Positions 17,302-26,286 of a stretch of 64,000 nucleotides of DNA are shown one piece after another. Below the pieces are notes generated by a model. That model made no database searches, was not told where the DNA came from, and worked only from the letters and a program-made list of their open reading frames with translations. Position numbers and translations under genes: made by a program. Positions within the stretch are counted from its first letter, which is position 1. Every line of letters begins with the position of its first letter. The stretch covers positions 1 through 64,000 of the forward strand of contig NZ_AUGD01000007.1 of NCBI RefSeq assembly GCF_000426845.1. Reading direction: 5' to 3'. The stretch is from Bradyrhizobium sp. in8p8 (lineage in GTDB: Bacteria; Pseudomonadota; Alphaproteobacteria; Rhizobiales; Xanthobacteraceae).

Positions 17302-17553
17302 TCAAGGTTCCTTGTCCTCTGTAAGGATGAACACGACGCCCGTAAGGGTGGCGCCGATCGCGAACGTCATCACCAAGGTGAGAGCGACGACCACGATCGC
17401 CTGGCTTCCGCCGTTGTTTAGCAAGTTGGCCACGGCCGGGTTGGACAGGACCAGCGTAAGGGTGAAGGTGAGGCCGAGGGCTGCGCCCATCATTGTATGC
17501 GTCATCAGCTTGATGAGGCCGGTGGCTGAGATCAGCTGATGCCTTCTGCGCAT
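17302..17553 (-). CDS. Small inner-membrane protein with two transmembrane helices
   Basis: An 83-residue protein with a basic start (MRRRHQLIS) and two hydrophobic segments at about residues 20-38 and 52-77, ending in acidic TEDKEP. The open frame extends upstream to 17694, but an exact EcfG-like promoter at 17581-17605 would start transcription near 17574, and a GGGA ribosome-binding site 8 bp before the ATG at 17553 fits that transcript. This start therefore replaces the longer reading. Function unknown; stress-induced expression is inferred. Confidence 0.7.
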   Translation of the reverse strand: MRRRHQLISATGLIKLMTHTMMGAALGLTFTLTLVLSNPAVANLLNNGGSQAIVVVALTLVMTFAIGATLTGVVFILTEDKEP

Positions 17554-17580
17554 GGACCGCATCCCGAATTGTGGCATGCA

Positions 17581-17605
17581 AACGCCAGCGTGATTACCAG
17601 GTTCC
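17581..17605 (-). promoter_or_regulatory. EcfG-like promoter, exact match
   Basis: Minus strand GGAAC (17605-17601), 16 nt, CGTT (17584-17581). This is the full GGAAC-N16-CGTT consensus and lies directly before the small membrane protein gene. Confidence 0.75.
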
Positions 17606-17695
17606 TTTCGAGTGGAGGAATCGTCGTCGCCGGTTTTCATGCGACGTTCATGCCGGGCCTGCGAGGATGGAGCCCAGCAAAACGGGAACATCAAT

Positions 17696-17917
17696 ATGGG
17701 TAAGGTAGTCTTTCTCTACCGCTCGCTGGCCTATCGCAACGCGGCCGCGGACATCCTGCGCAAGGCGCGCAAGCTCCCGAACGGGGCGGAGCGAAGCGCG
17801 GCACGCCGCTACGCCAGGGCATTGCGCGATCTCGCGCGAACGGAAGCCTGGCTGGAAGGGCGGGTCGCACGCGAACCGCGGACGGTCCGGCGCATGACGA
17901 GCGCTGCGTCCGGTTAA
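17696..17917 (+). CDS. Small basic hypothetical protein
   Basis: A 73-residue arginine- and alanine-rich protein (AAADILRKARKLPNGAERSAARR), predicted to be mostly helical, without signal peptide or membrane segment. Its last four bases overlap the 3' end of the convergent REC-HWE kinase gene. GGGAAC stands before the ATG at about the right distance. No known domain. Confidence 0.6.
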   Translation: MGKVVFLYRSLAYRNAAADILRKARKLPNGAERSAARRYARALRDLARTEAWLEGRVAREPRTVRRMTSAASG

Positions 17918-19404
17918 CCGGACGCGCGTTGCAATTCGGCGGCGCCGGCGGCGTCGAACTTGCCGGGTGCTGTCGTCGCCGAGGCCTTGCGCGTCAACGG
18001 GACCTCCAGGCGGCACAACAGGCCCTCGGCGCGCCAATCGAACTGCGCCTGTCCGCCAAGCTGCGACTCGACGCTCGCAAGCAGGCTCCGCGTGCCGAAG
18101 CCGCGGGATTTCGGTGTCATGACCAACGGACCGCCGGATTCCTCCCAGCTCAGGGTGAGGAGTTCGTCCTCAATCTGCCAGGCGATCGAAAGCCGCCCCG
18201 ATCGCGTGGAGAGCGCGCCATACTTCGCCGAGTTGGTGAAGAGCTCGTGCAGCGCGAGCGCAAGTGTCTGCGCCGTTGTCGGCAGCAGCTGGACTTCGGG
18301 CCCGGCCAATCTGATCTGGCCGCCGAGCGAGTAGGGCGCAAGCTCCTCGTCGATCAGCTTAGAGAGTTCGGCACCCTGCCAGCTCGACAGCGACAGGATG
18401 GTGTGCACGCGCGCCAGCGCATTGATGCGTCCCTCGACGGCGTTGACATAGGCCTTGACCTCGTCGGCCCGGGTGAGACGCACGATCGACTGCGCCAGCG
18501 CCAGCGCATTCTTGGCGCGATGATCAACTTCCCGCGCCAGCAGATTCTGCCGCTCCTCGGCGCGCTTGCGTTCGGTGATGTCGACGGTGACGCCGCTGAC
18601 GCGCACCACGCGCCCGCTCTCGTCGACCGTTGCAGCCGCCGTGCCGACGCACCAGCGAACCTCGCCGTCGGGCCGCAAGATGCGGAACTCTGTCTCATAG
18701 GCACGCGTGCCTTTGCTGAATTCGGCGATCGCCCTGCGCAACTGATCGACGTCATCGGGATGCAACAGCGCCTGAACATTCGCCGGGTTGACCTCAAAGC
18801 TCTCCGCGTCGACGCCAAAGATGCGGTACTGCCCCTCATCCCACATCCAATCGCCGCTGACCCAGTCCCAGTCCCAGGACCCCATCTTGCCGGCAGCGAT
18901 CGCCATGCTGCGCCGCTGCTCGCTTTCGCGCAGCTTCGCGGTGGAACGCTCCAGTTCCGCGGTGCGAGCGCGGACGCGGTCTTCGAGATCGTGGTTCAGC
19001 CGTTCGAGTTCGCGGGTCTTGCGGTAAAGCTCGGCAAACACCTTTATCTTGGCGCGCAGCACCTCCGGCACGACCGGAACCGGCACATAATCGACCGCGC
19101 CCATCTCGTAGCCGCGCAATCGGTCCATGTCGCTGACCTGGATGGCTGAGATGAAGATCATCGCGGTCTTCTGGAACCGCGGATGCTCGCGGATCATGGC
19201 GGCGAGCTCGAAGCCGTCGAGTTCGGGCATGCAGACGTCGACCAAGATCACCGCGATCTCAGTCTTGAGCAGCACCTCGAGCGCCTCGCGTCCCGACGAG
19301 GCGATCACGAGGTTCTCGCCGAGATCCTTCAGGATCACCTCATAGGCAAGCAGCTTGGCGGGCTGATCGTCGACGAGAAGGATATTGACCTTGTCCTGGT
19401 CCAT
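17914..19404 (-). CDS. REC-PAS-HWE histidine kinase
   Basis: A 496-residue signalling protein without membrane segments. Residues 1-120 are a receiver domain with phospho-acceptor D56 (LVDVCMPELDG). A short coiled coil spans about 130-165. A PAS domain with PAC motif (ending VTVDITERKRAEE) spans about 165-285. The kinase core is of the HWE type: H295 in EVDHRAKNALALAQ, then HELFTNSAKYGALS and the WEESGGP motif. It follows the giant hybrid kinase by 12 bp on the same strand, so it is probably co-transcribed and may receive phosphate from it. HWE kinases commonly feed the PhyR general stress response. Confidence 0.93.
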   Translation of the reverse strand: MDQDKVNILLVDDQPAKLLAYEVILKDLGENLVIASSGREALEVLLKTEIAVILVDVCMPELDGFELAAMIREHPRFQKTAMIFISAIQVSDMDRLRGYEMGAVDYVPVPVVPEVLRAKIKVFAELYRKTRELERLNHDLEDRVRARTAELERSTAKLRESEQRRSMAIAAGKMGSWDWDWVSGDWMWDEGQYRIFGVDAESFEVNPANVQALLHPDDVDQLRRAIAEFSKGTRAYETEFRILRPDGEVRWCVGTAAATVDESGRVVRVSGVTVDITERKRAEERQNLLAREVDHRAKNALALAQSIVRLTRADEVKAYVNAVEGRINALARVHTILSLSSWQGAELSKLIDEELAPYSLGGQIRLAGPEVQLLPTTAQTLALALHELFTNSAKYGALSTRSGRLSIAWQIEDELLTLSWEESGGPLVMTPKSRGFGTRSLLASVESQLGGQAQFDWRAEGLLCRLEVPLTRKASATTAPGKFDAAGAAELQRASG

Positions 19405-19416
19405 ACGGGGCCCAAC

Positions 19417-22400
19417 TCAGCGATGCAGCCACATGCGGATCGCAAGCAGCAATTGGTCGGTGTTGACCGGCTTGGCGAGGTAATCGGACGCGCCGGCTTC
19501 GAGGCACTTCTCACGGTCGCCCTTCATCGCCTTGGCGGTCAAGGCGATGATCGGAAGACGGGCGAAGGCCGGGTTCTCGCGGATCACGCCGATGGTCTGA
19601 TAGCCATCCATCTGCGGCATCATGATGTCCATCAGCACGATCGCGATCTCCGGATTGGATTCGACCAGTGTCACCGCCTCGCTGCCGGTCGTCGCCGTCA
19701 GCACTTTCATGCCACGACGTTCGAGCACACTCGACAGGGCGAAGATGTTGCGGGCGTCGTCGTCGACGAGCAGGGCGGTCTTGCCGATCAGGTCCTCGTC
19801 GGAACTATTTAGCTTCTCCAGCATACGCTGCTTCTCGACCGGCAATTCCGTGATCACGCGGTGCAGGAACAGCGCGGTCTCGTCGAGCAGGCGCTCGGGC
19901 GATTCCACCCCCTTGACCACGATGCTGCGCGCCATGGTGTGCAGTTCGGCGTCCTCCTCTGCGGAAAGCTCGCGTCCGGTGAACACCACGACCGGGATGT
20001 TCGACAGTGTCTCGTCGTTGCGGATCTGATCCAGCACCTCGAAACCACTCATGTCCGGCAGCCTGAGGTCGAGCACCACGCAGTCGCAGGGGTGCATGCG
20101 GAGCGTCGAAAGCGCGCCAGCGCCGGTGTCCGTCGTCACGATCTCGATATCGTCATGATGCAGCAGCTCGCGGATCGAAAGCTGCTCGGCCTCGTTGTCC
20201 TCGACGATCAGCAGCCGCTTGCGCCGCGGCCGCGCATACTCCTTGATCTGCGTCAGCGCGGCAGAGATGCCTTCGGGCGTCGTCGGCTTGTTGACGAACG
20301 AGAATGCGCCGCGCGCCAGCGCATGCTGGCGGTCCTCGTCGAGCGTGATGATCTGCACCGGGATGTGGCGGGTGAGCGGATTGTGCTTGAGCTGGCTCAG
20401 CACGGTCCAGCCGAGCATATCAGGCAGGAACACGTCGAGGGAGACGGCGGTCGGCTGGTACTGCTTGGCGAGCTCCAGCGCTTCCCCGCCGCGGGCCGCG
20501 ACCAGGACCCGGAAGCCTTTGTCGCGGGCCAGATCCACCAGCACCCGGGCGTAATGCGGGTCATCCTCGACGATCAGGAGGATGCTGTCGCCAGGCTCGA
20601 GGTTCAACCGGTCGTCGGGAAGCTGCTCGATCACGCGCTGCTCGGGCGCGGGCGGTTGCAGAGCCGGAGTCTGGCTGTATTGCTGCGGCGCCGGCGCGGA
20701 CCGCGGCGCAAGGGTCGGGCCGGAATATTTCAGCGGCAGATATAGCGTGAAGGACGAGCCCTTGCCAGGCGTGCTGCGCAGATGGATCTCGCCGCCGAGC
20801 AGGCTCGCGAGCTCGCGGCTGATCGCGAGCCCAAGTCCGGTGCCGCCGTACTTTCGGCTCGTGCCTGCATCCGCCTGCTGGAAGGCCTCGAAGATCAGTT
20901 TCTGCTTCTCCAACGGGATTCCGATGCCGGTATCGGACACTTCGAATGCGATCACGGCCGGCGCGGAGTTCAGCACCGGATGATCCGTTCCCCAGCCGCC
21001 GATCGCGCCGGCGACCTTGAGGCGCACCTCGCCTTCGGCGGTGAACTTGAAGGCGTTCGAGAGCAGGTTCTTCAGGACCTGCTGCAGGCGCTTGGAGTCG
21101 GTGACGATGCTGCGTGGCAGGTTCGGATCGACGTCGATCTTGAACGACAGGTTGCGGTTGTCCGCCTCGTGCCGGAACGGCCGGCCCACGGTCTCCAGCA
21201 GGTTCGCGGTGAGAATTTCCTCGGCGTCGACCGTCACCGTGCCGGACTCGATCTTGGAGAGATCGAGAATGTCGCTGATAAGATTGAGCAGGTCGGTGCC
21301 CGCGCCGTGGATGGTGCGGGCGAATTCGACCTGCTTGGCCGAGAGGTTGCCGTCCGGGTTGTCGGTGAGCTGCTGACCCAGGATCAGGATCGAATTCAGC
21401 GGCGTACGGAGCTCGTGGCTCATATTGGCCAGGAATTCGGACTTGTACTTCGAGGTCAGAGCGAGCTCGGTGGCCTTTTCCTCAAGCGCGCGGCGAGCCT
21501 GCTCGATTTCCTGATTCTTGCGCTCGACCTCGACGTTACGCTCGGCCAGCTGCTGCGCCTTCTGCTCGAGCTGGTCGTTGGTCTGCTGCAGCTCGCGCTG
21601 TTGGGTCTGCAGCTCGCCGGCGAGCTGTTGCGACTGTTTGAGCAGGCCTTCGGTCTGCATCGTCGCCTCGATCGAATTGAGCACGATTCCGATGGAGTCG
21701 GTGAGCTGCTCCAGGAACGTCATCTGCGAGGTCGTGAAGGAGACCAGCGAGGCGAGTTCGATCACGGCCTTGACCTGGCCTTCGAACAGGACCGGCAGCA
21801 CCACGAGGTTCTTCGGCGCGACGCGGAACAGCGCCGAGTTGATCGGCACCACGTCGGCCGGAATGTCGGAGACGACGCGCGGCCGCTTGTCGAGCGCGCA
21901 TTGGCCGATCAGGCCTTCGCCGAACTGCAGCACGGGTTGATAGGGATAGACGCCGTCGCTGGCATAAGAGGCGAGCAACAGCAGCTGCGGGTCGTTCTCG
22001 TTCTCTACCTGGTAGATCACGCCGGTATGGGCGTTCACCAGCGGCGACAATTCGGTGAGCAGCATCCGGCCGACCGTGGTGAGATCGCGCTGTCCCTGGA
22101 GCATGTTGGTGAACTTGGCGAGGTTGGTCTTCAGCCAGTCCTGCTCGGTGTTCACATCCGTCGTCAGACGGAGGTTCGTGATCATCGTGTTGATGTTGTC
22201 CTTCAGCTCCGCGACTTCGCCGCGGGCGTCGACCTGGATCGATCGCGTCAGGTCGCCCTTTGTCACCGCGGTCGCGACCTCGGCGATCGCGCGCACCTGC
22301 GAGGTGAGGTTGGCAGCCAGAAGATTCACGTTGCCGGTGAGGTCCTTCCAGGTGCCGGCAGCGCCCGGCACGTTGGCCTGGCCGCCGAGCCGACCTTCGA

Positions 22401-25400
22401 CGCCGACCTCGCGCGCCACCGACGTTACCTGGTCGGCGAAGGTCGCCAGCGTCTCGGTCATGTTGTTGATGGTGTCGGCGAGAGCGGCGACCTCGCCGCG
22501 CGATTTCATCGTCAAGTTCTGCTTGAGATCGCCGTTGGCGACCGCGGTCACCACCTTGACGATGCCGCGCACCTGCTCGGTCAGGTTCGCGGCCATGAGG
22601 TTCACCGTGTCGGTGAGGTCCTTCCATGTGCCGGCAACCCCGGGCACCTGGGCCTGGCCACCGAGCTTGCCCTCGGTGCCGACCTCGCGCGCCACGCGCG
22701 TGACTTCGCCGGCAAAGGCGTTGAGCTGGTCCACCATGGTGTTGATGGTGTTCTTGAGCTCGAGGATTTCACCTTTCACGTCGACCGTGATCTTGCGCGA
22801 GAGGTCGCCGCGCGCAACCGCCGTGGTGACTTCGGCGATGTTGCGGACCTGCGTCGTCAGGTTCGCGGCCAGGAGGTTGACGTTGTCGGTGAGATCCTTC
22901 CACGTGCCACCGACGCCGGGCACGACGGCCTGACCGCCGAGCCGGCCTTCGGTGCCGACCTCGCGCGCGACGCGCGTCACTTCGGCGGCGAAGGAGCGGA
23001 GCTGCTCGACCATGGTGTTCAGGGTGTCCTTCAAGAGAAGGATCTCGCCGCGCACGTCGACCGTGATCTTCTTCGAAAGGTCGCCGCCGGCAATGGCGGT
23101 TGCGACCTCGGCGATGTTGCGGACCTGGGCCGTCAGATTCGAAGCCATGAAGTTGACGTTGTCGGTGAGGTCCTTCCAGGTGCCGGCGACGCCGGGCACT
23201 TCGGCCTGTCCGCCGAGCTTACCTTCGGTACCGACCTCGCGCGCGACGCGCGTGACTTCGCCGGCAAAGCCGTTGAGCTGGTCCACCATGGTGTTGATGG
23301 TGTTCTTGAGCTCGAGGATTTCGCCTTTCACGTCGACGGTGATCTTGCGGGAGAGGTCGCCGCGCGCAACGGCGGTCGTCACTTCGGCGATGTTGCGGAC
23401 CTGGGCCGTGAGGTTGCCCGCCATCGAGTTCACGGAGTCGGTGAGATCCTTCCAGGTGCCGGCAACGCCGGGCACGTTGGCCTGGCCGCCGAGGCGTCCT
23501 TCGGTGCCGACCTCGCGCGCGACGCGCGTCACCTCGCCGGCGAACCGGTTGAGCTGGTCGACCATCGTGTTCAGCGTATCCTTGAGCTGAAGGATCTCGC
23601 CGCGCACATCCACGGTGATCTTGCGGGAGAGGTCGCCGCCAGCGATCGCAGTCGCGACTTCCGCGATGTTGCGGACCTGGGCCGTGAGGTTGCCCGCCAT
23701 CGAGTTCACGGAGTCGGTCAAATCCTTCCAGGTGCCGGCAACGCCGGGCACGCCGGCCTGGCCGCCAAGCTTGCCGTCGGTGCCGACCTCGCGCGCGACG
23801 CGCGTGACCTCGCCGGCGAAGGCGTTGAGCTGGTCGACCATGGTGTTGAGCGTTTCCTTCAGCTGAAGGATTTCGCCCGACACGTTCACAGTGATCTTCT
23901 TGGACAGGTCGCCCTTCGCCACGGCGGTCGCGACCTCTGCGATGTTGCGGACCTGCCCGGTCAGGTTCGAGGCCATCGAATTGACGCTGTCGGTCAAGTC
24001 TTTCCACGTGCCGCCGACGCCGCGCACCACGGCCTGGCCGCCGAGCTTGCCTTCGGTGCCGACCTCGCGCGCCACGCGCGTGACTTCGCCGGCGAAGGCG
24101 TTGAGCTGGTCGACCATGGTGTTGATGGTGTCCTTCAGCTCCAGGATCTCGCCGCGCACGTCCACGGTGATCTTCTTCGAGAGGTCGCCGCCGGCGACCG
24201 CCGTCGTCACCTCCGCGATGTTGCGCACCTGCGCGGTCAGGTTGGAAGCCATCGAGTTGACGCTCTCGGTCAGGTCTTTCCAGGTGCCGGCAACGCCGAG
24301 CACGTTGGCCTGACCGCCCAGCCGCCCCTCGGTGCCGACTTCGCGCGCGACCCGCGTGACTTCGCCGGCGAAGGCGTTGAGCTGGTCGACCATGGTGTTG
24401 AGCGTCTCCTTCAGCTGAAGGATCTCGCCCGAGACGTTCACCGTGATCTTCTTCGAGAGGTCGCCGCTCGCGATGGCGGTAGCGACGTCGGCAATGTTGC
24501 GAACCTGCGCGGTCAGGTTCGAGGCCATGAAGTTGACGTTGTCGGTGAGATCCTTCCATGTGCCGGCCACGCCGGGCACCTGGGCCTGGCCACCGAGCTT
24601 GCCTTCGGTGCCGACCTCGCGCGCCACGCGCGTCACTTCCGAGGCGAACGAGTTGAGCTGGTCCACCATGGTGTTGATGGTGTCCTTCAGCTCCAGGATC
24701 TCGCCGCGCACGTCCACGGTGATCTTGCGCGAGAGGTCGCCGCGCGCCACGGCCGTGGTGACGTTCGCGATATTTCGTACCTGCGCGGTCAAATTGCCGC
24801 ACATCGCGTTGACGGAGTCGGTCAAATCCTTCCAGGTGCCGGCCACGCCCGGCACGATCGCCTGGCCGCCGAGCTTGCCGTCGGTGCCGACCTCGCGCGC
24901 CACGCGCGTCACTTCCGAGGCGAAGGAGCGGAGCTGGTCCACCATCGTGTTGATGGCTTCCTTGAGCTGGAGGATCTCGCCGCGGACGTCGACCGTGATC
25001 TTCTTGGAGAGGTCGCCATTGGCGACCGCGATCGTCACCTCCGCGATGTTGCGAACCTGGTTGGTCAGGTTGTTCGCCATCGAGTTGACGCTTTCAGTGA
25101 GGTCCTTCCAGACGCCGGTCACCTCGGGCACCTGGGCTTGGCCGCCGAGCTTGCCCTCGGTGCCGACCTCGCGCGCGACGCGCGTCACCTCGGAGGTGAA
25201 CACGCCGAGCTGCTTGATCATGGTGTTGACGATGTTCGCCGACTGCAGGAATTCGCCGCGCAGCGGCCGACCGTCGACGTCGAGCTTGACGGTCTGGAGC
25301 AGGTCGCCTTGCGCCACCGCCGCGACCGCACGCGTAACCTCGCGGGTCGGCCACAACAAATCGTCGATCAGCGTGTTGACGGAGCCTTCCATGTCGGCCC

Positions 25401-25710
25401 AGGAGCCCGAGGCGAGGCCGAACTTCACGCGTTGCCGGGTCTTGCCCTCACGGCCCACCACCTGGCCGACCAGCTCGAGCTGCTGTGCCATGCGCTGATT
25501 GGCCGCGATGATCTCATTAAAAGTGTCGGCGATCTTGCCGTCGATGCCCAGATAGTCACCGCTCATCCGCACTGAGAAATCGCCACTGCGCATTGCCTGC
25601 AATGCGAGCAGCAATTCAGCCCGGGAATCCTGCTCCGATGAACCGTTGTTTTTCGGTTTTGGGCCGCGACGACCGGAGCGTGATGCACTTCCGGGATCGA
25701 GGTCGCTCAT
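19417..25710 (-). CDS. Giant soluble poly-HAMP hybrid histidine kinase with three receivers
   Basis: A 2097-residue hybrid kinase. Order: Ser/Gly-rich N-terminus; an array of 92-residue poly-HAMP units to about residue 1185 (eleven copies of the WKDLT block plus one degenerate copy SWADMEGSVN); GAF domain about 1190-1345; coiled coil about 1350-1420; HisKA with H1432 (MSHELRTPLN); ATPase with NLLSNAFKF, DTGIGIP and GGTGLGLAI; receivers at about 1708-1825 (SLDVFLPD), 1830-1945 (VLDLRLPD) and 1975-2095 (LMDIMMPQMDG). No signal peptide or transmembrane segment is visible, so it senses in the cytosol. The architecture resembles fungal group III (Nik1/Os-1) osmosensing kinases. An exact EcfG-like promoter precedes it. 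Confidence 0.95.
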   Translation of the reverse strand: MSDLDPGSASRSGRRGPKPKNNGSSEQDSRAELLLALQAMRSGDFSVRMSGDYLGIDGKIADTFNEIIAANQRMAQQLELVGQVVGREGKTRQRVKFGLASGSWADMEGSVNTLIDDLLWPTREVTRAVAAVAQGDLLQTVKLDVDGRPLRGEFLQSANIVNTMIKQLGVFTSEVTRVAREVGTEGKLGGQAQVPEVTGVWKDLTESVNSMANNLTNQVRNIAEVTIAVANGDLSKKITVDVRGEILQLKEAINTMVDQLRSFASEVTRVAREVGTDGKLGGQAIVPGVAGTWKDLTDSVNAMCGNLTAQVRNIANVTTAVARGDLSRKITVDVRGEILELKDTINTMVDQLNSFASEVTRVAREVGTEGKLGGQAQVPGVAGTWKDLTDNVNFMASNLTAQVRNIADVATAIASGDLSKKITVNVSGEILQLKETLNTMVDQLNAFAGEVTRVAREVGTEGRLGGQANVLGVAGTWKDLTESVNSMASNLTAQVRNIAEVTTAVAGGDLSKKITVDVRGEILELKDTINTMVDQLNAFAGEVTRVAREVGTEGKLGGQAVVRGVGGTWKDLTDSVNSMASNLTGQVRNIAEVATAVAKGDLSKKITVNVSGEILQLKETLNTMVDQLNAFAGEVTRVAREVGTDGKLGGQAGVPGVAGTWKDLTDSVNSMAGNLTAQVRNIAEVATAIAGGDLSRKITVDVRGEILQLKDTLNTMVDQLNRFAGEVTRVAREVGTEGRLGGQANVPGVAGTWKDLTDSVNSMAGNLTAQVRNIAEVTTAVARGDLSRKITVDVKGEILELKNTINTMVDQLNGFAGEVTRVAREVGTEGKLGGQAEVPGVAGTWKDLTDNVNFMASNLTAQVRNIAEVATAIAGGDLSKKITVDVRGEILLLKDTLNTMVEQLRSFAAEVTRVAREVGTEGRLGGQAVVPGVGGTWKDLTDNVNLLAANLTTQVRNIAEVTTAVARGDLSRKITVDVKGEILELKNTINTMVDQLNAFAGEVTRVAREVGTEGKLGGQAQVPGVAGTWKDLTDTVNLMAANLTEQVRGIVKVVTAVANGDLKQNLTMKSRGEVAALADTINNMTETLATFADQVTSVAREVGVEGRLGGQANVPGAAGTWKDLTGNVNLLAANLTSQVRAIAEVATAVTKGDLTRSIQVDARGEVAELKDNINTMITNLRLTTDVNTEQDWLKTNLAKFTNMLQGQRDLTTVGRMLLTELSPLVNAHTGVIYQVENENDPQLLLLASYASDGVYPYQPVLQFGEGLIGQCALDKRPRVVSDIPADVVPINSALFRVAPKNLVVLPVLFEGQVKAVIELASLVSFTTSQMTFLEQLTDSIGIVLNSIEATMQTEGLLKQSQQLAGELQTQQRELQQTNDQLEQKAQQLAERNVEVERKNQEIEQARRALEEKATELALTSKYKSEFLANMSHELRTPLNSILILGQQLTDNPDGNLSAKQVEFARTIHGAGTDLLNLISDILDLSKIESGTVTVDAEEILTANLLETVGRPFRHEADNRNLSFKIDVDPNLPRSIVTDSKRLQQVLKNLLSNAFKFTAEGEVRLKVAGAIGGWGTDHPVLNSAPAVIAFEVSDTGIGIPLEKQKLIFEAFQQADAGTSRKYGGTGLGLAISRELASLLGGEIHLRSTPGKGSSFTLYLPLKYSGPTLAPRSAPAPQQYSQTPALQPPAPEQRVIEQLPDDRLNLEPGDSILLIVEDDPHYARVLVDLARDKGFRVLVAARGGEALELAKQYQPTAVSLDVFLPDMLGWTVLSQLKHNPLTRHIPVQIITLDEDRQHALARGAFSFVNKPTTPEGISAALTQIKEYARPRRKRLLIVEDNEAEQLSIRELLHHDDIEIVTTDTGAGALSTLRMHPCDCVVLDLRLPDMSGFEVLDQIRNDETLSNIPVVVFTGRELSAEEDAELHTMARSIVVKGVESPERLLDETALFLHRVITELPVEKQRMLEKLNSSDEDLIGKTALLVDDDARNIFALSSVLERRGMKVLTATTGSEAVTLVESNPEIAIVLMDIMMPQMDGYQTIGVIRENPAFARLPIIALTAKAMKGDREKCLEAGASDYLAKPVNTDQLLLAIRMWLHR
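22190..25200 (-). repeat. Tandem 276-bp coding repeats of the poly-HAMP array
   Basis: The DNA repeats with a period of 276 bp (92 codons): for example the same CGGTGCCGACCTCGCGCGC word recurs at intervals of 276 bp from about 25164 downwards. Neighbouring units are nearly identical at protein level (VTRVAREVGT, GGQA, TWKDLT, MASNLTAQVRNIAEV, GDLSKKITVDV). Such homogeneity implies recent unit duplication or gene conversion. Confidence 0.9.
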
Positions 25711-25846
25711 ACTGATTCCCCCGCAGGCGTCGCCCGAATCCTAGGCGTGGCGCGTTTGGTCAAAATAGAGCGTCAGCCAAATTCGAAATCAAGCGCCAAG
25801 GGTGCGGCGCGGGAATGGAACCTGCTTTGCTCAGCCCGATCCAACT

Positions 25847-25871
25847 AACGATGATCAGCCGAATTGGTTCC
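25847..25871 (-). promoter_or_regulatory. EcfG-like promoter of the poly-HAMP kinase operon, exact match
   Basis: Minus strand GGAAC (25871-25867), 16 nt, CGTT (25850-25847). The kinase start codon lies at 25710, giving a leader of about 130 nt. Confidence 0.75.
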
Positions 25872-25938
25872 GCCCAAAACCGGAAGAAATGCCATCGGGC
25901 TCCCGCGCTCTGCTCTCCGTACCTGGCGTCCGGCTCGC

Positions 25939-25964
25939 GGAACGGAGCGGCGAGCCCGACTGTT
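25939..25964 (+). promoter_or_regulatory. EcfG-like promoter of the small exported protein gene
   Basis: GGAAC (25939-25943), 17 nt, TGTT (25961-25964). The start codon follows at 25990. It is divergent from the kinase promoter about 70 bp away. Confidence 0.6.
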
Positions 25965-25989
25965 AGCCCGTGAAGAGAGGAGAACGAAC

Positions 25990-26277
25990 ATGAAAGCAGG
26001 ACTCCCCGCTATGGCTATGATGGTGTTCGCCGCCGGTTCGGCCTTGGCACAGGGCGGCGGCCCCAGCGGCCGTGGGGCCGTGACCGGCGACCCCGCCGCG
26101 AGCTCCGCCAATCCCCGGGCGGATACCCCAACCACCGGCACGACGACCCGATCAAACCCGAGCGGCAGCGGGACCTCGTCTTCAGGTGGTAAGGACGACA
26201 ATGGCGATGCCGGCAGGGACAAGATGTTGGAGGGCGACCGCACCGCGCAACCGCAGCGACATCCGAACGACAAGTAG
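25990..26277 (+). CDS. Small exported Gly/Ser/Thr-rich protein
   Basis: A 95-residue protein with a clear signal peptide (MKAGLPAMAMMVFAAGSALA, cleavage after ALA). The mature part is low-complexity, rich in Gly, Ser, Thr, Pro and Asp, and likely disordered. AGAGGAGA provides the ribosome-binding site. It ends 9 bp from the stop of the convergent DUF4142-like gene. The EcfG-like promoter upstream suggests stress induction. Function unknown. Confidence 0.8.
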   Translation: MKAGLPAMAMMVFAAGSALAQGGGPSGRGAVTGDPAASSANPRADTPTTGTTTRSNPSGSGTSSSGGKDDNGDAGRDKMLEGDRTAQPQRHPNDK

Positions 26278-26286
26278 AGGCGGCGC

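Noticed and set aside
22190..25200. CRISPR-like or satellite repeat array
   Set aside because: The 276-bp repeats are in frame and encode HAMP domains; there are no short repeats with unique spacers.
20782..25575. A 1597-codon open frame on the plus strand
   Set aside because: It is the antisense shadow of the poly-HAMP kinase gene. Its apparent repeats mirror the HAMP units, and it has no recognisable domain.
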